Of a stretch of 64,000 nucleotides of DNA, positions 1 to 8,563 are shown one piece after another (the stretch's first letter is position 1; the number at the start of each line of letters is the position of its first letter). This DNA is from a virus. The notes beneath the pieces are model-generated. The model searched no databases. It saw only the letters and a list, made by a program, of their open reading frames with translations, and was not told the origin of the DNA. A program made the translations under genes and the position numbers. Location of the stretch: IMG/VR virus record IMGVR_UViG_3300046002_007411, positions 1 through 64,000 of that record. The stretch is one strand, 5' to 3'.

Positions 1-1
1 T

Positions 2-616
2 TGTCAAGACTCATATGTTGACACAATAAAAGCTTTGTATAAGGAAAATACGAATGTTACGGTTTTTAAGATTTTCCAAGAGCCTGCGGATATTGAGTTG
101 TATGCACAAAAGAACAACTTACCGGTGCTAAAAGTGGGATTTGAAAACTTATGGAAAGATACTACAGTTTGGTATCGATCATTTTATGCACAATACAATA
201 TTCCTTATGAATATAGATATGAGAAGTTTAAAATACCCAGTAACTTGCCCAGTGCTAACGATCTTTTTGATAGTTTAGATTTATCTGGGCCTTATGCAGT
301 CGTGCATAATGCAAGTAGTGCAAGCAGTCAAGGTTACCCTATAAACTTAATATTAGATAGCCATATTAAAAAAGTTATACATATAGATCCTACAGTATCT
401 AAAAACATGCTAGATTGGTTGAACGTTATACAAAATGCTGCTGAAATTCATGTAGTTCCTAGCAGTGTATTTTGTCTTGTAGATAGTATTGCAAACACTC
501 TAAAATCTAAGTTATACTATCACGACATACGTTTAACAGATACCCCTATCTTACATGCTGATATTTCACGTCCACACACAAACTGGAAAATAATTAAATA
601 TGATCAACAACTATGA
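2..616 (+). CDS. GT9-like glycosyltransferase, 5'-truncated by window edge
   Basis: The open frame runs in from the left edge with no start codon, so the gene is partial. A TTG at position 35 lies inside the family alignment and is not a convincing start. The product is a clear paralog of the gene at 6154-6870: both share a LYK(E/D)N block, then a (P)VL(K/H)VGF block and a late (S)SS(V/I) segment. The paralog's N-terminus carries a GLGD-type loop like that of heptosyltransferase-family (GT9) enzymes, and this segment is missing here because of the window edge. It probably transfers a sugar in surface-glycan synthesis, but donor and acceptor are unknown. The 3' end overlaps the following methyltransferase by 17 bp. 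Confidence 0.6.
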   Translation, partial: CQDSYVDTIKALYKENTNVTVFKIFQEPADIELYAQKNNLPVLKVGFENLWKDTTVWYRSFYAQYNIPYEYRYEKFKIPSNLPSANDLFDSLDLSGPYAVVHNASSASSQGYPINLILDSHIKKVIHIDPTVSKNMLDWLNVIQNAAEIHVVPSSVFCLVDSIANTLKSKLYYHDIRLTDTPILHADISRPHTNWKIIKYDQQL

Positions 617-1235
617 GTATGATCAAAATGGTGTAATAAAGCAGTTACATAAAACACCAATTGAATATAACCGCACGTATATTGATGCTAGATACAATAC
701 ATATGGTATACTTAATGATTTGATTAGTCATTTACGACTGGGATATATCTCAGGATCTATTGGTAGATTGCCTTTTGATATTTTAGATGTTGGTTATGGC
801 AATGGTGCTTTCCTATCTACATGTGGAAAAATCATTGCTGATTGTAAGGGCTATGACATCAGCACTTATCCAGTTCCTAATAACTGCTCAATAGTAAAGG
901 ATATTTTTACGGAACATCACGATGTGGTAACTTTTTTTGATAGTCTTGAGCATTATGAAGAAATTTACTTTTTACATAAACTAAAATGCAACTATGTATG
1001 CATTAGTCTACCTTGGTGTCATTATTTTAGTGATGAATGGTTTGCTACATGGAAACATCGCAGGCCAAATGAACATTTATGGCATTTTAATGATAAATCA
1101 TTAGTTAACTTTATGCAATCTCAAGGTTTTGAATGTATCAATATTTGCAACATTGAAGATGCTATTAGAAAACATTCATTCTCTTATCAAAATATTTTAA
1201 CAGGTCTATTCAAAAGAATTTATGCACAAAATTAA
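600..1235 (+). CDS. class I SAM-dependent methyltransferase
   Basis: 211 aa. A glycine-rich SAM-binding loop is visible (ILDVGYGNGAFL, about residue 60), followed by an acidic strand end (GYDIS) and a motif FFDSLEHYE in the position typical of class I small-molecule methyltransferases. It overlaps the upstream glycosyltransferase and precedes a nucleotidyltransferase, so a sugar or lipid-linked intermediate is the likely substrate. That is inferred from context and the true substrate cannot be read from the sequence. AT-rich like the rest of the glycan island. Confidence 0.7.
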   Translation: MINNYEYDQNGVIKQLHKTPIEYNRTYIDARYNTYGILNDLISHLRLGYISGSIGRLPFDILDVGYGNGAFLSTCGKIIADCKGYDISTYPVPNNCSIVKDIFTEHHDVVTFFDSLEHYEEIYFLHKLKCNYVCISLPWCHYFSDEWFATWKHRRPNEHLWHFNDKSLVNFMQSQGFECINICNIEDAIRKHSFSYQNILTGLFKRIYAQN

Positions 1236-1326
1236 CCAACTATTGAAATTTGATCTTAATATAGTGCTGCTAGGTGCGGCAGCACAAAAAGATGTCCGCG
1301 TATTTTGGAAAAAAAATCATACATGA
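1222..1326 (+). CDS. possible 34-aa small ORF between two island genes
   Basis: An ATG-initiated ORF of 34 codons starts inside the 3' end of the methyltransferase and ends in a TGA that overlaps the ATG of the nucleotidyltransferase (ATGA). The coupling geometry is the only support. There is no good Shine-Dalgarno sequence and no recognised family. It could equally be the remnant of a decayed gene. Confidence 0.25.
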   Translation: MHKINQLLKFDLNIVLLGAAAQKDVRVFWKKNHT

Positions 1327-2054
1327 ATGACTTGAACATTGTTATCCCTATGGCTGGAAAAGGCTCTCGCTTTCAAAAAGACCGTTATCTAGATCCCAAA
1401 CCGTTAATAGAAATACAAGGTTTGCCTATGATATCTTGGGCTATAAAAACACTTGGTTTGGAAGGCAAATGGTGGTTCATAGTAAGGAATAATGCATACA
1501 AAGATAAAACTGTTTCTGCAATTCAACAAGTATTGAAACACGCAAATTTTATTTACGTAGATACTGAGACAGCAGGACCGGCATGTAGTGCAGCTTTAAC
1601 TGAACACTATATTGATAAGCAGAGCCCATTATGTATTGCAAACTGTGATCAGATAATGACTTGGAACCCACAAGCGTTTTTACATACAGCACAGTTGTAT
1701 GATGGATGTATTGTAACTTACTATAATGATAGTAATAAAAATAGTTTTGCTAGAACAACCAACTTTGGACTAGTGACGGAAGTAAAAGAAAAACAAGTAA
1801 TAAGCGATATTAGTTTAAATGGAATCCATTGGTGGAAACATTCCGCTTATTTTTACGATAGCGTCGTTACTATGATCCAAGCAAATGATACTGCTCCTAA
1901 CGGTGAATATTACATTGGACCTAGTTATAACTATATGATTAAAAAAGGCCTAACTGTGGGCATTCATCATATACCAAACAGCTGGCATAATGCAGTAGGT
2001 GTGCCGGAAGATCTTGATTTATTTTTGGAAAAACAAAAAAATGCAAATATATAA
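1323..2054 (+). CDS. sugar nucleotidyltransferase
   Basis: 243 aa from the ATG at 1323. An upstream in-frame TTG at 1305 exists, but the family begins at the NIVIPMAGKGSRF block. This is the nucleotide-binding G-x-G-S-R loop of NTP-transferases, followed by DPKPLIEI. ANCDQIM carries the metal-binding aspartate. The enzyme should activate a sugar phosphate with an NTP to make a nucleotide-sugar for the neighbouring glycosyltransferases. The sugar is unknown. Its 3' end overlaps the cupin gene by 14 bp, suggesting translational coupling. Confidence 0.8.
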   Translation: MNDLNIVIPMAGKGSRFQKDRYLDPKPLIEIQGLPMISWAIKTLGLEGKWWFIVRNNAYKDKTVSAIQQVLKHANFIYVDTETAGPACSAALTEHYIDKQSPLCIANCDQIMTWNPQAFLHTAQLYDGCIVTYYNDSNKNSFARTTNFGLVTEVKEKQVISDISLNGIHWWKHSAYFYDSVVTMIQANDTAPNGEYYIGPSYNYMIKKGLTVGIHHIPNSWHNAVGVPEDLDLFLEKQKNANI

Positions 2055-2364
2055 CTTGAGTTCATTTGTAAGAGGCTGGGTAATAGGAAATTTCCAACCA
2101 AGCTTGTTACAAACAGAACTGTTTGAAGTTGGGATACTTAAGCACGCAAAAGGAGAAAAGTGGGCAGCACATTATCATAAGATAGCTACTGAATATAATG
2201 TACTAATATCAGGTAAAATGACTATACAAAATAAGTCTTTGGTAGAGGGGGATGTATTTGTTATAACACCAAATGAAGTTGCAAACCCAGAATTTTTGAC
2301 TGACTGTGTCATTTGCGTTATCAAAGTACCAAGTAAAATAGAGGATAAATATGAAGTTTTATAG
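2041..2364 (+). CDS. small cupin-fold protein
   Basis: 107 aa from ATG 2041, overlapping the nucleotidyltransferase stop. An AAHYHK segment followed about 40 residues later by EGDVFVITPNE fits the two histidine/glutamate/proline motifs of a single-domain cupin. In glycan clusters such proteins are often epimerases, isomerases or sugar-binding proteins, and the exact reaction is not deducible. It overlaps the following RuBisCO-like gene by 14 bp. Confidence 0.6.
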   Translation: MQIYNLSSFVRGWVIGNFQPSLLQTELFEVGILKHAKGEKWAAHYHKIATEYNVLISGKMTIQNKSLVEGDVFVITPNEVANPEFLTDCVICVIKVPSKIEDKYEVL

Positions 2365-3547
2365 AACTCTAGACGAAGTTGATAAAAGCAAATATATAAT
2401 TGCCACATATCATGTTACTACTACAACTAACATCCAAGAAGCTGCATGGAATATTGCTATTGGTCAAAGTGTAGGTAATCCTAGTATTAGGAATGCATGG
2501 GAAACTGATGAACTTTTTGAAACTCACAGTTGCATTATTTTAGAGGATCCAGATCTACTTAAAAATTTGCAAGAAAAGCAAATAAAAATTGCATTTCCAT
2601 TATCAAATATTGACTTAGATTCTGATGGAATAAGTCAATTATTATGTCAACTTATGGGCGGACAGGTAGATATTAATATTATCTCGTCATGCAAATTGCT
2701 AGATATTGATTTGCCCGAGAGTGCTACAAAACACTTTTTAGGTCCAAAATGGGGACTAACAGGATTTAGAAAGTTCACTAGCCAATATAATAAACCGTTG
2801 TTGGGTGGTATTGTCAAGCCCAAGATAGTTTCTAATCCGCATATGCTAAGAGAAATGGTCAAGCAGATGGTAGAAGGCGGAGTAGATTTCATTAAAGAAG
2901 ATGAAATCATGGGGAATATTGGAGCTTGCCCACTAGATGTTAGAGTGGATACAGTAGCTAACTATCTAGCAAGTCAATCCAAGCCTGTTGTGTTTTGCCA
3001 TACTATTAACTGTGATCCACATATAGTAATAGATCGCGTAAAACGTGTATATCAGCTAGGTGGCAATGGTGTGCATATTAATGTATGGAGTGGGCTTGGT
3101 GTATATAACAGCATACGTAAACTGGACTTGCCTATATTTTTACATTACCAAAGCAGTGGTGCTAAAATTTTTACCGATACAAATCATAAATTCAGCATCA
3201 GCTGGAAAGTTATGTGTCAACTCGCCACACTAATGGGTGTTGATACTATACAAACTGGCATGATTGGTGGTTACAGTAATGATAATCAAAATGATATTTT
3301 AGAATGCATAAAAACTTTGCACCAAGGTAATACAATTCCTGCTCTAAGCTGTGGGTTCCATCCTGGACTGGTGGATTATGTCACACAAGTTGCTGGTGTG
3401 GATTACCTTGCGAATGTGGGCGGGGCCATACATGGCCATCCTGAAGGTACTTTAGCCGGTACAATGGCTATGAGACAAGCTATTGATAATAAACCAAGTA
3501 AAGAATATTATACTGCCATTAACAAATGGGGCATGCTTCATCCATAA
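2351..3547 (+). CDS. RuBisCO-like protein (form IV type)
   Basis: 398 aa, slightly shorter than RuBisCO large subunits (about 470). The alpha/beta barrel signatures are clear: GGIVKPK (K156, K158), then GGVDFIKEDE, with K182, D184 and E185 matching the carbamylated lysine and two metal ligands. S333/G335 and a GGAIHGHP phosphate loop at about 357 are also present. Catalytic residues needed for carboxylation are replaced: the H294 position is Q267, R295 is S268, H327 is Q301 and the loop-6 K334 is Y308. T173 is I and N123 is G. So it is predicted to enolise, isomerise or decarboxylate a sugar-phosphate-like compound and not to fix CO2. Known form IV activities include the MtnW enolase and apionate-pathway enzymes. 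Context between a cupin and a phosphodiesterase-like gene suggests unusual sugar synthesis. Confidence 0.85.
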   Translation: MKFYRTLDEVDKSKYIIATYHVTTTTNIQEAAWNIAIGQSVGNPSIRNAWETDELFETHSCIILEDPDLLKNLQEKQIKIAFPLSNIDLDSDGISQLLCQLMGGQVDINIISSCKLLDIDLPESATKHFLGPKWGLTGFRKFTSQYNKPLLGGIVKPKIVSNPHMLREMVKQMVEGGVDFIKEDEIMGNIGACPLDVRVDTVANYLASQSKPVVFCHTINCDPHIVIDRVKRVYQLGGNGVHINVWSGLGVYNSIRKLDLPIFLHYQSSGAKIFTDTNHKFSISWKVMCQLATLMGVDTIQTGMIGGYSNDNQNDILECIKTLHQGNTIPALSCGFHPGLVDYVTQVAGVDYLANVGGAIHGHPEGTLAGTMAMRQAIDNKPSKEYYTAINKWGMLHP

Positions 3548-3589
3548 GATGTAAGACGGATTTAACATAGGGGTTTGTTGGTAAAAGTT

Positions 3590-4051
3590 ATGAAATTTAT
3601 TGCACATCGGGGGCTGATTAATGGGCCAAATACTTGCTTGGAAAATACTCCAGAGCAAATTTATTTTGCACTTTCTCAAGGATATAATTGTGAAATAGAT
3701 GTTTGGTTTATAGATGGCCATTGGTGGCTAGGACACGACAAGCCACAGTATTCTATTGAACTTGATTTTTTAAACGATAATAGATTTTGGATACACTGTA
3801 AAAATCATTTGGCACTAAATCAACTACACGCTGCAGGCAATCATAACTATTTTTGGCACCAAAATGATGATATAGTCTTAACAAGCAAAAATTTTTTTTG
3901 GACATATCCTGGGAAACCTCTTTTTTCTAACAGTATATGTGTAATGCCTGAATGGGTGATGCCTATGGAAGAAATCAAAACCTTAAACTGTTATGGAGTT
4001 TGTAGTGATTATATTTTAGACATTCAAAAAGGAATTTCGAATGAAGTGTAG
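3590..4051 (+). CDS. glycerophosphodiester phosphodiesterase-like (TIM-barrel PDE) protein
   Basis: 153 aa from ATG 3590; an upstream TTG is less likely. The N-terminus has FIAHRG, then NTPEQI, CEIDVW and LGHD, the order of histidine, glutamate, aspartate and second histidine residues of the GDPD/PI-PLC-like phosphodiesterase superfamily. It is much shorter than typical GDPD proteins (about 240 aa), so it may be a mini-domain or truncated at the C-terminus. It may act on a phosphodiester in a glycan or glycerol-phosphate-containing polymer. Confidence 0.6.
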   Translation: MKFIAHRGLINGPNTCLENTPEQIYFALSQGYNCEIDVWFIDGHWWLGHDKPQYSIELDFLNDNRFWIHCKNHLALNQLHAAGNHNYFWHQNDDIVLTSKNFFWTYPGKPLFSNSICVMPEWVMPMEEIKTLNCYGVCSDYILDIQKGISNEV

Positions 4052-4323
4052 CACATTGTATTTGCAGGAAGTTTGCTTCTCATCAGACAGAGAATTATTT
4101 ATTTGGATCAAGGTCTAGAAGTTTCTAATAAGTGATGTGATGCAAAATGGTAATAAAGAACATATTTTCTACTAGGCGTCTATAGTTGCCTATAGTAAGT
4201 TGGCAAGTAAGAAAAAAATGTGCAATAATACTATTAGGCCTATATTCCTAGATTACATGACAGAATATGGAAATATTTTTGAAGTAATCACACAGACCCA
4301 CAAATTTTATACAGGATAGTCTA
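4052..4323 (+). other. 272-bp AT-rich gap without a convincing gene
   Basis: Only very short ORFs are present, for example a 25-codon ATG frame starting at 4040 across the previous stop. No hairpin with a T-run or strong promoter is visible. It could be the decayed 3' part of the phosphodiesterase-like gene. Confidence 0.4.
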
Positions 4324-5268
4324 ATGAAGGATTTTTTATTTTTGCACTATAGCTGGGTAGCTCCTGCATCTTATATTTTTCGTGCATTTGAAAAATGCGG
4401 ATACACTTGTGATTTTGTAACAGAACGTGAAATACACACATGGACTCCTACCACTGATTACAAAATAATTGTAGCTTATTTGCACGATTACGCACCTTGG
4501 GTTAATCGTATTGTAAGTGAGTGGTTTCCACATAGCTTTCTCATACAACATGATGACACAGATTTTCCCAATGTTATGTCATATTACTCTAGACAACCAG
4601 ATTTAATTCTACATAGAGAATTAACTGATAAAAGTCAAACTCCTTATCCAAATACACCTACGTATGGTATGCACTTTCCAATAGCTAGTGTCTATAACGC
4701 TGAACAATCAGCTAACAAAAAATATGATGTGTGCTTTTTAGGCTGTCCAAACAACCCAAGACGTAACATCTTTATTAGCACAATAGAGCAACTTGCAAAT
4801 AACGAACTAGCCCATTTGAAATGGTACATCAAATATGAGCCAACTAGAAATTGGTATGAATTTCAACAAGTAGTCAATCAAAGCAAAATAGGTTTAAACT
4901 ATCCTAGCAACAGTTTTGATACCCAAAGAGTTTGGGAGCTAGCAAGTGCAAGTAGTTGTATTATTCAACCTGAAATGCCAAATCTAAGTGTCAAAGAACA
5001 GGGACGGAGATTTGATAGTTATGTAGTTATTGATCCTAGTTGCAGTGATTTACGTGAAAAAATTCTCTGGTGTTTGGAAAAAGATCGTTGGAAGCAACAA
5101 GGTGCAATGGCTCTAGAACAGTATCAGCTGCATCATAGCCAAATCAGATGTTTTGAAAGATATCACGATATAATATTGCGGCATTGTTTGAGTATATTGC
5201 CTCGACCAATTGTGGCATGGGAAGGAATAGAAATTTATAAAAAATGGAGGGATAATCCTAACGTTTAA
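4324..5268 (+). CDS. CgeB-like glycosyltransferase
   Basis: 314 aa. The middle has VCFLGCPNNPRR and the C-terminal half has GLNYPSNSFDTQRVWELASASS, followed by a conserved acidic turn. This is the layout of the CgeB/GT-B-like transferases that carry a conserved nucleotide-sugar-binding C-terminal domain. It sits in the glycan island on the same strand as other transferases, so a role in decorating a surface polymer or virion glycan is likely. Donor and acceptor are unknown. Confidence 0.6.
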   Translation: MKDFLFLHYSWVAPASYIFRAFEKCGYTCDFVTEREIHTWTPTTDYKIIVAYLHDYAPWVNRIVSEWFPHSFLIQHDDTDFPNVMSYYSRQPDLILHRELTDKSQTPYPNTPTYGMHFPIASVYNAEQSANKKYDVCFLGCPNNPRRNIFISTIEQLANNELAHLKWYIKYEPTRNWYEFQQVVNQSKIGLNYPSNSFDTQRVWELASASSCIIQPEMPNLSVKEQGRRFDSYVVIDPSCSDLREKILWCLEKDRWKQQGAMALEQYQLHHSQIRCFERYHDIILRHCLSILPRPIVAWEGIEIYKKWRDNPNV

Positions 5269-5463
5269 GGCCTAATAAGTTAAGCATGGCATTGTTATGA
5301 TTTGCAGATTACTGTGGCAAATATTAAAATAAAATAAAGAAAAGATAAATGTTCTGTAAATCCCTTGTATATAATCCTTTATTACCTGCATTAGTAACAT
5401 TTTATAATATCATTGGTATAGTGTTAGATTATGCTAATACTACTATGGGAAATATTTGAAATC

Positions 5464-6150
5464 ATGAAAATTATAAGTATCAGTGTTTATGGGCCACAAG
5501 ATCGCTATATTGTTGGGGCAAAACGTCAAATAGAACTAGCGCAACGATTCTTAGCGGATTGGACCGTGAGAATATACACAGATAACCCTGCTAATTTTAT
5601 GAACTGTGATAATGTTGATGTTGTAGAAGTAAAAGATAATAGTTTTGGTGTGTTTTGGAGATTCAGGCCTATGTTTGAAGATCCTAATAATATCGTTTTA
5701 GTTAGGGATAGCGACTCTAGATTGACTACAAGAGAAATTCTGTGCATAAAAGAATGGTTAGAAAGTGATGCTCAGTTACATATAATCAGGGATCATCAAG
5801 CACATTATGATTGGCCAATCATGGCTGGATTATTTGGTTATAAAGGAAAACTTCCTGATGCGTTGTATCAAAGTATGTTATTACAACAAATGAATCATTT
5901 CTATACAAGTGACCAAGTTTGGCTACGCGATGCGCTATGGCCTTTTGCGCAATCTTCGTGTTTGATTCACAGTATAACATCAACAGATTGGTTTAAACAT
6001 TCACGAACTCATTTACAAAATCCTTTTGATTTCTGTGGTAATGGCTGGAATGAACATGATTTGCCAATTTACCCTCCTGATTTTGGACCAACATGGAAAG
6101 ATTTTATATCAGACAATAATAAGTTTAGTTTAGGGCTGTTAGGACCTTAG
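5464..6150 (+). CDS. putative GT-A type glycosyltransferase
   Basis: 228 aa from ATG 5464, chosen because the protein then starts with a beta strand (MKIISISVYG) and not a 12-residue hydrophobic extension. A strand ending in LVRDSDSRL looks like the metal-binding D-x-D of GT-A folds and is preceded by a conserved RFRPMFE segment. It probably belongs to the same glycan pathway as its neighbours. The exact family is not recognised. Confidence 0.5.
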   Translation: MKIISISVYGPQDRYIVGAKRQIELAQRFLADWTVRIYTDNPANFMNCDNVDVVEVKDNSFGVFWRFRPMFEDPNNIVLVRDSDSRLTTREILCIKEWLESDAQLHIIRDHQAHYDWPIMAGLFGYKGKLPDALYQSMLLQQMNHFYTSDQVWLRDALWPFAQSSCLIHSITSTDWFKHSRTHLQNPFDFCGNGWNEHDLPIYPPDFGPTWKDFISDNNKFSLGLLGP

Positions 6151-6153
6151 GAG

Positions 6154-6870
6154 ATGTCTTTTATTGTTCATCATCATTTAGGTTTAGGAGACTTTTTTAT
6201 TTGCAATGGTTTAGTTAATAGCTTAGCTAAGCAACATGGTCAAATATTTTTAGCATGCAAAGAAAAAAACTACGAGACAATTGGTAGCTTATACAAAGAT
6301 AACTCACAAGTAAAAGTTTTTGTTGTAAGAAACGAGCCACAGGACATTTTTGATTTTAGTAACAAAAACCAAATACCAATTTTACATGTGGGGTTTCAGT
6401 TTTGTGATTTAAGTAACTTTGAAAGCAGTTTTTACTTACAGTTGGGTTATGACCCTCAAATGCAATATAGTGCGTTTACGTTGCCGTTGGACACCTTACA
6501 ACCAAATAAAATGTTTTTTGATTGGATTGATGATAAAGGCAAGGAATATGTTTTTGTACATAATCAAAGTAGTTTAGAAACATTTAATTTGCATATTGAG
6601 TCAAATCTACCTCAGTATATTGTCAAAAAGTCGCAAACCGCAAACATATTGGATTATGTTCCACTTATGCTTGCTGCAAAGGAAATACATTTGATCAACA
6701 GCAGTATACAAGCACTTGTTTGGCCTTTACTGATGCAAAACTATTTTGGTAAAACACAGATCTTTTTCCATGATTTTTCACAAGTAAGTGTCAATCAAAC
6801 TACACCTATTAAAGTTCCTAAACATCCTAATGTAAAGATTTTGCATTACACAACCCAATCTAAACCGTAA
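6154..6870 (+). CDS. GT9-like glycosyltransferase (paralog of first gene)
   Basis: 238 aa. The N-terminus has HHHLGLGDFFICNGLV, similar to the GLGD loop of heptosyltransferase-family enzymes, and an SS-x-(QA) segment occurs late in the protein. It aligns end to end with the partial gene at the left edge of the window. The two probably arose by duplication and add related residues. The ATG follows the preceding stop by 3 bp with a purine-rich TTAGGAG immediately upstream. Confidence 0.6.
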   Translation: MSFIVHHHLGLGDFFICNGLVNSLAKQHGQIFLACKEKNYETIGSLYKDNSQVKVFVVRNEPQDIFDFSNKNQIPILHVGFQFCDLSNFESSFYLQLGYDPQMQYSAFTLPLDTLQPNKMFFDWIDDKGKEYVFVHNQSSLETFNLHIESNLPQYIVKKSQTANILDYVPLMLAAKEIHLINSSIQALVWPLLMQNYFGKTQIFFHDFSQVSVNQTTPIKVPKHPNVKILHYTTQSKP

Positions 6871-6888
6871 CACTGGTAAGGAAAAACA

Positions 6889-7587
6889 ATGAAAATCCAC
6901 TGTTTTATCTTTAACTGGCCAGGAAAAACTCCTTACGCAAAAACTCTCGAGCAGCAACTGACCAATATTGGATATTATCCCACAGTAATCAATAGTGATC
7001 CCAATTACCAACCTTTTAACTGGATAAACTTGGGTAATCAAGCATATTTTGGTGCTCAATGGCAACTGGCGGTTTCTTTATTCCAAGCTGATTTATTTTT
7101 TCATGTACAAGCAGACACTGAATATCAAGATTGGCAGGGAGTTTTTGATAGAGCATTGAAATACAAAAAAACATTAAACTGGGGTGTCTGGGCACCGGAT
7201 TTCCAAGAAAACACATTTTGGGCACACCCATTGCCACAATGGAATCATGCAGACAGAAACTTGCAACTGGTCCCTAATAGTGACTGTACGTGTTGGTTTA
7301 TTGATGGCGGTTTAATATCAGAGTTTCGCACATTGGGGATAGACTGGAAAACTAATTTTTATGGTTGGGGCATGGACAGTATAATATGTTCACTAAGTTA
7401 TATAAACGCTCAACCTGTCATACGAGATACCATGCACCAGATCATACATCATCCTGGACGCGGCTATGATACCACGCATGCGTATAATCACATGCAACAA
7501 ATGTTTAGTCAACTAAATCCTGACCTTAGAAAGGTCATTGAGTTATCGTTTGCTAATAGTTCTGAACTTGTAAACTATGTTAGATGA
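6889..7587 (+). CDS. island glycosyltransferase-like protein, copy A1
   Basis: 232 aa. Starts MKIHCFIFNWPG and contains FHVQADTEY (candidate acidic metal site), NSDCTCWF and YGWGMDSI. It is the paralog of the gene at 9329-10030: FNWPG, HVQAD, the (N)(S/N)DCTCWF block and GWG are identical. The GWG(M/I)D block resembles the acceptor-side motif of GT-A transferases. SD (GGTAAGGA) precedes the ATG. Forms a duplicated gene pair with the downstream GT10-like gene. Confidence 0.5.
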   Translation: MKIHCFIFNWPGKTPYAKTLEQQLTNIGYYPTVINSDPNYQPFNWINLGNQAYFGAQWQLAVSLFQADLFFHVQADTEYQDWQGVFDRALKYKKTLNWGVWAPDFQENTFWAHPLPQWNHADRNLQLVPNSDCTCWFIDGGLISEFRTLGIDWKTNFYGWGMDSIICSLSYINAQPVIRDTMHQIIHHPGRGYDTTHAYNHMQQMFSQLNPDLRKVIELSFANSSELVNYVR

Positions 7588-7591
7588 AAAT

Positions 7592-8563
7592 ATGAAAAAA
7601 CCAATTAAGATTTCCTATTCAAGCATGTGGCCCAAATTCAATCATGAAGTTATGCCACAAGACTATTTTTTTGAATTTGTTTTAAGCCAAAAATACCAAG
7701 TCCTTTATTGTGATCAAGATCCTGATGTAATCATTTACAGTGTGTTTGGTCCAAGCCCTGATATATCCAAAATAAATCCCAAAACACTTGTAATAGCATA
7801 CAGCGGAGAACCATTTGACGTTCAAGGTCCTGCTGATATAGTTTTTGGATTTCATGGCGAAAATCAAGAAAACTATTTTCGTTTGCCAATTTGGGCGTTG
7901 TGGATTCATTGGGACAACCAACCTTGGAAATACAAACTAACAGAAACATCACATGCAGGTCAGGGCAGTCATCATGTAGCTACCTCAGGTAACTACGAAA
8001 ACTCCAGTGGGCATCCCATGCGATTGAGCAATATATTAAAACGTCATACCAATATCAATCATGCAGATAAATTTTGTAACTTTACATACGCCCGTAACAG
8101 CCGAGAGCGTGTGGAATTCTTTTTGTTATTAAATCAAAAAAAGAAAGTGGATAGCACTGGAAAGTTGTTTAACAACGCAGGATACTATCTTGGTAGTAAA
8201 CCTCATGATTTATCATCTTGGAGATTTACTTTGGCATTTGAAAATACACAACTACCAGGGTATGTAACTGAAAAGTTGATAGAACCACTTGCTGCCGGCA
8301 GTATTCCTATTTATTGGGGTGGAAACAAGTCTATAGAAGACTTTAATCCTGACAGTTTTATCAATACTGCAGATTTTTCCGACTGGTCTGCTGCTATTGA
8401 CTGGATAATGCATGTAGAGAATACACCCAGTTTGCAACAGAAATATTTACAAGCACCTGTGTTTAAGGCCGACCCCTGTTATCCTCAACAAGTATTGTCT
8501 GCCATTTACAACAAGCTAATACTAAAAAATCCCGCACTAATTTTGGATAGCCATGACTCCTGA
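7592..8563 (+). CDS. GT10 (alpha-1,3-fucosyltransferase-like) glycosyltransferase, copy B1
   Basis: 323 aa. I chose ATG 7592 because the paralog at 10027 starts at the equivalent MK-P position. The GT10 signature is strong: FCNFTY, then FTLAFENTQLPGYVTEKL followed by EPLAAGSIPIYWGG. This block binds the nucleotide sugar, GDP-fucose in characterised members. It has a longer insert near residue 125 than its paralog. It probably fucosylates, or adds a similar deoxy sugar to, a glycan. The acceptor is unknown. The end overlaps the GT25-like gene by 11 bp. Confidence 0.8.
   Translation: MKKPIKISYSSMWPKFNHEVMPQDYFFEFVLSQKYQVLYCDQDPDVIIYSVFGPSPDISKINPKTLVIAYSGEPFDVQGPADIVFGFHGENQENYFRLPIWALWIHWDNQPWKYKLTETSHAGQGSHHVATSGNYENSSGHPMRLSNILKRHTNINHADKFCNFTYARNSRERVEFFLLLNQKKKVDSTGKLFNNAGYYLGSKPHDLSSWRFTLAFENTQLPGYVTEKLIEPLAAGSIPIYWGGNKSIEDFNPDSFINTADFSDWSAAIDWIMHVENTPSLQQKYLQAPVFKADPCYPQQVLSAIYNKLILKNPALILDSHDS

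Noticed and set aside
2351-3547. Functional CO2-fixing RuBisCO
   Set aside because: Four catalytic positions including loop-6 Lys are replaced.
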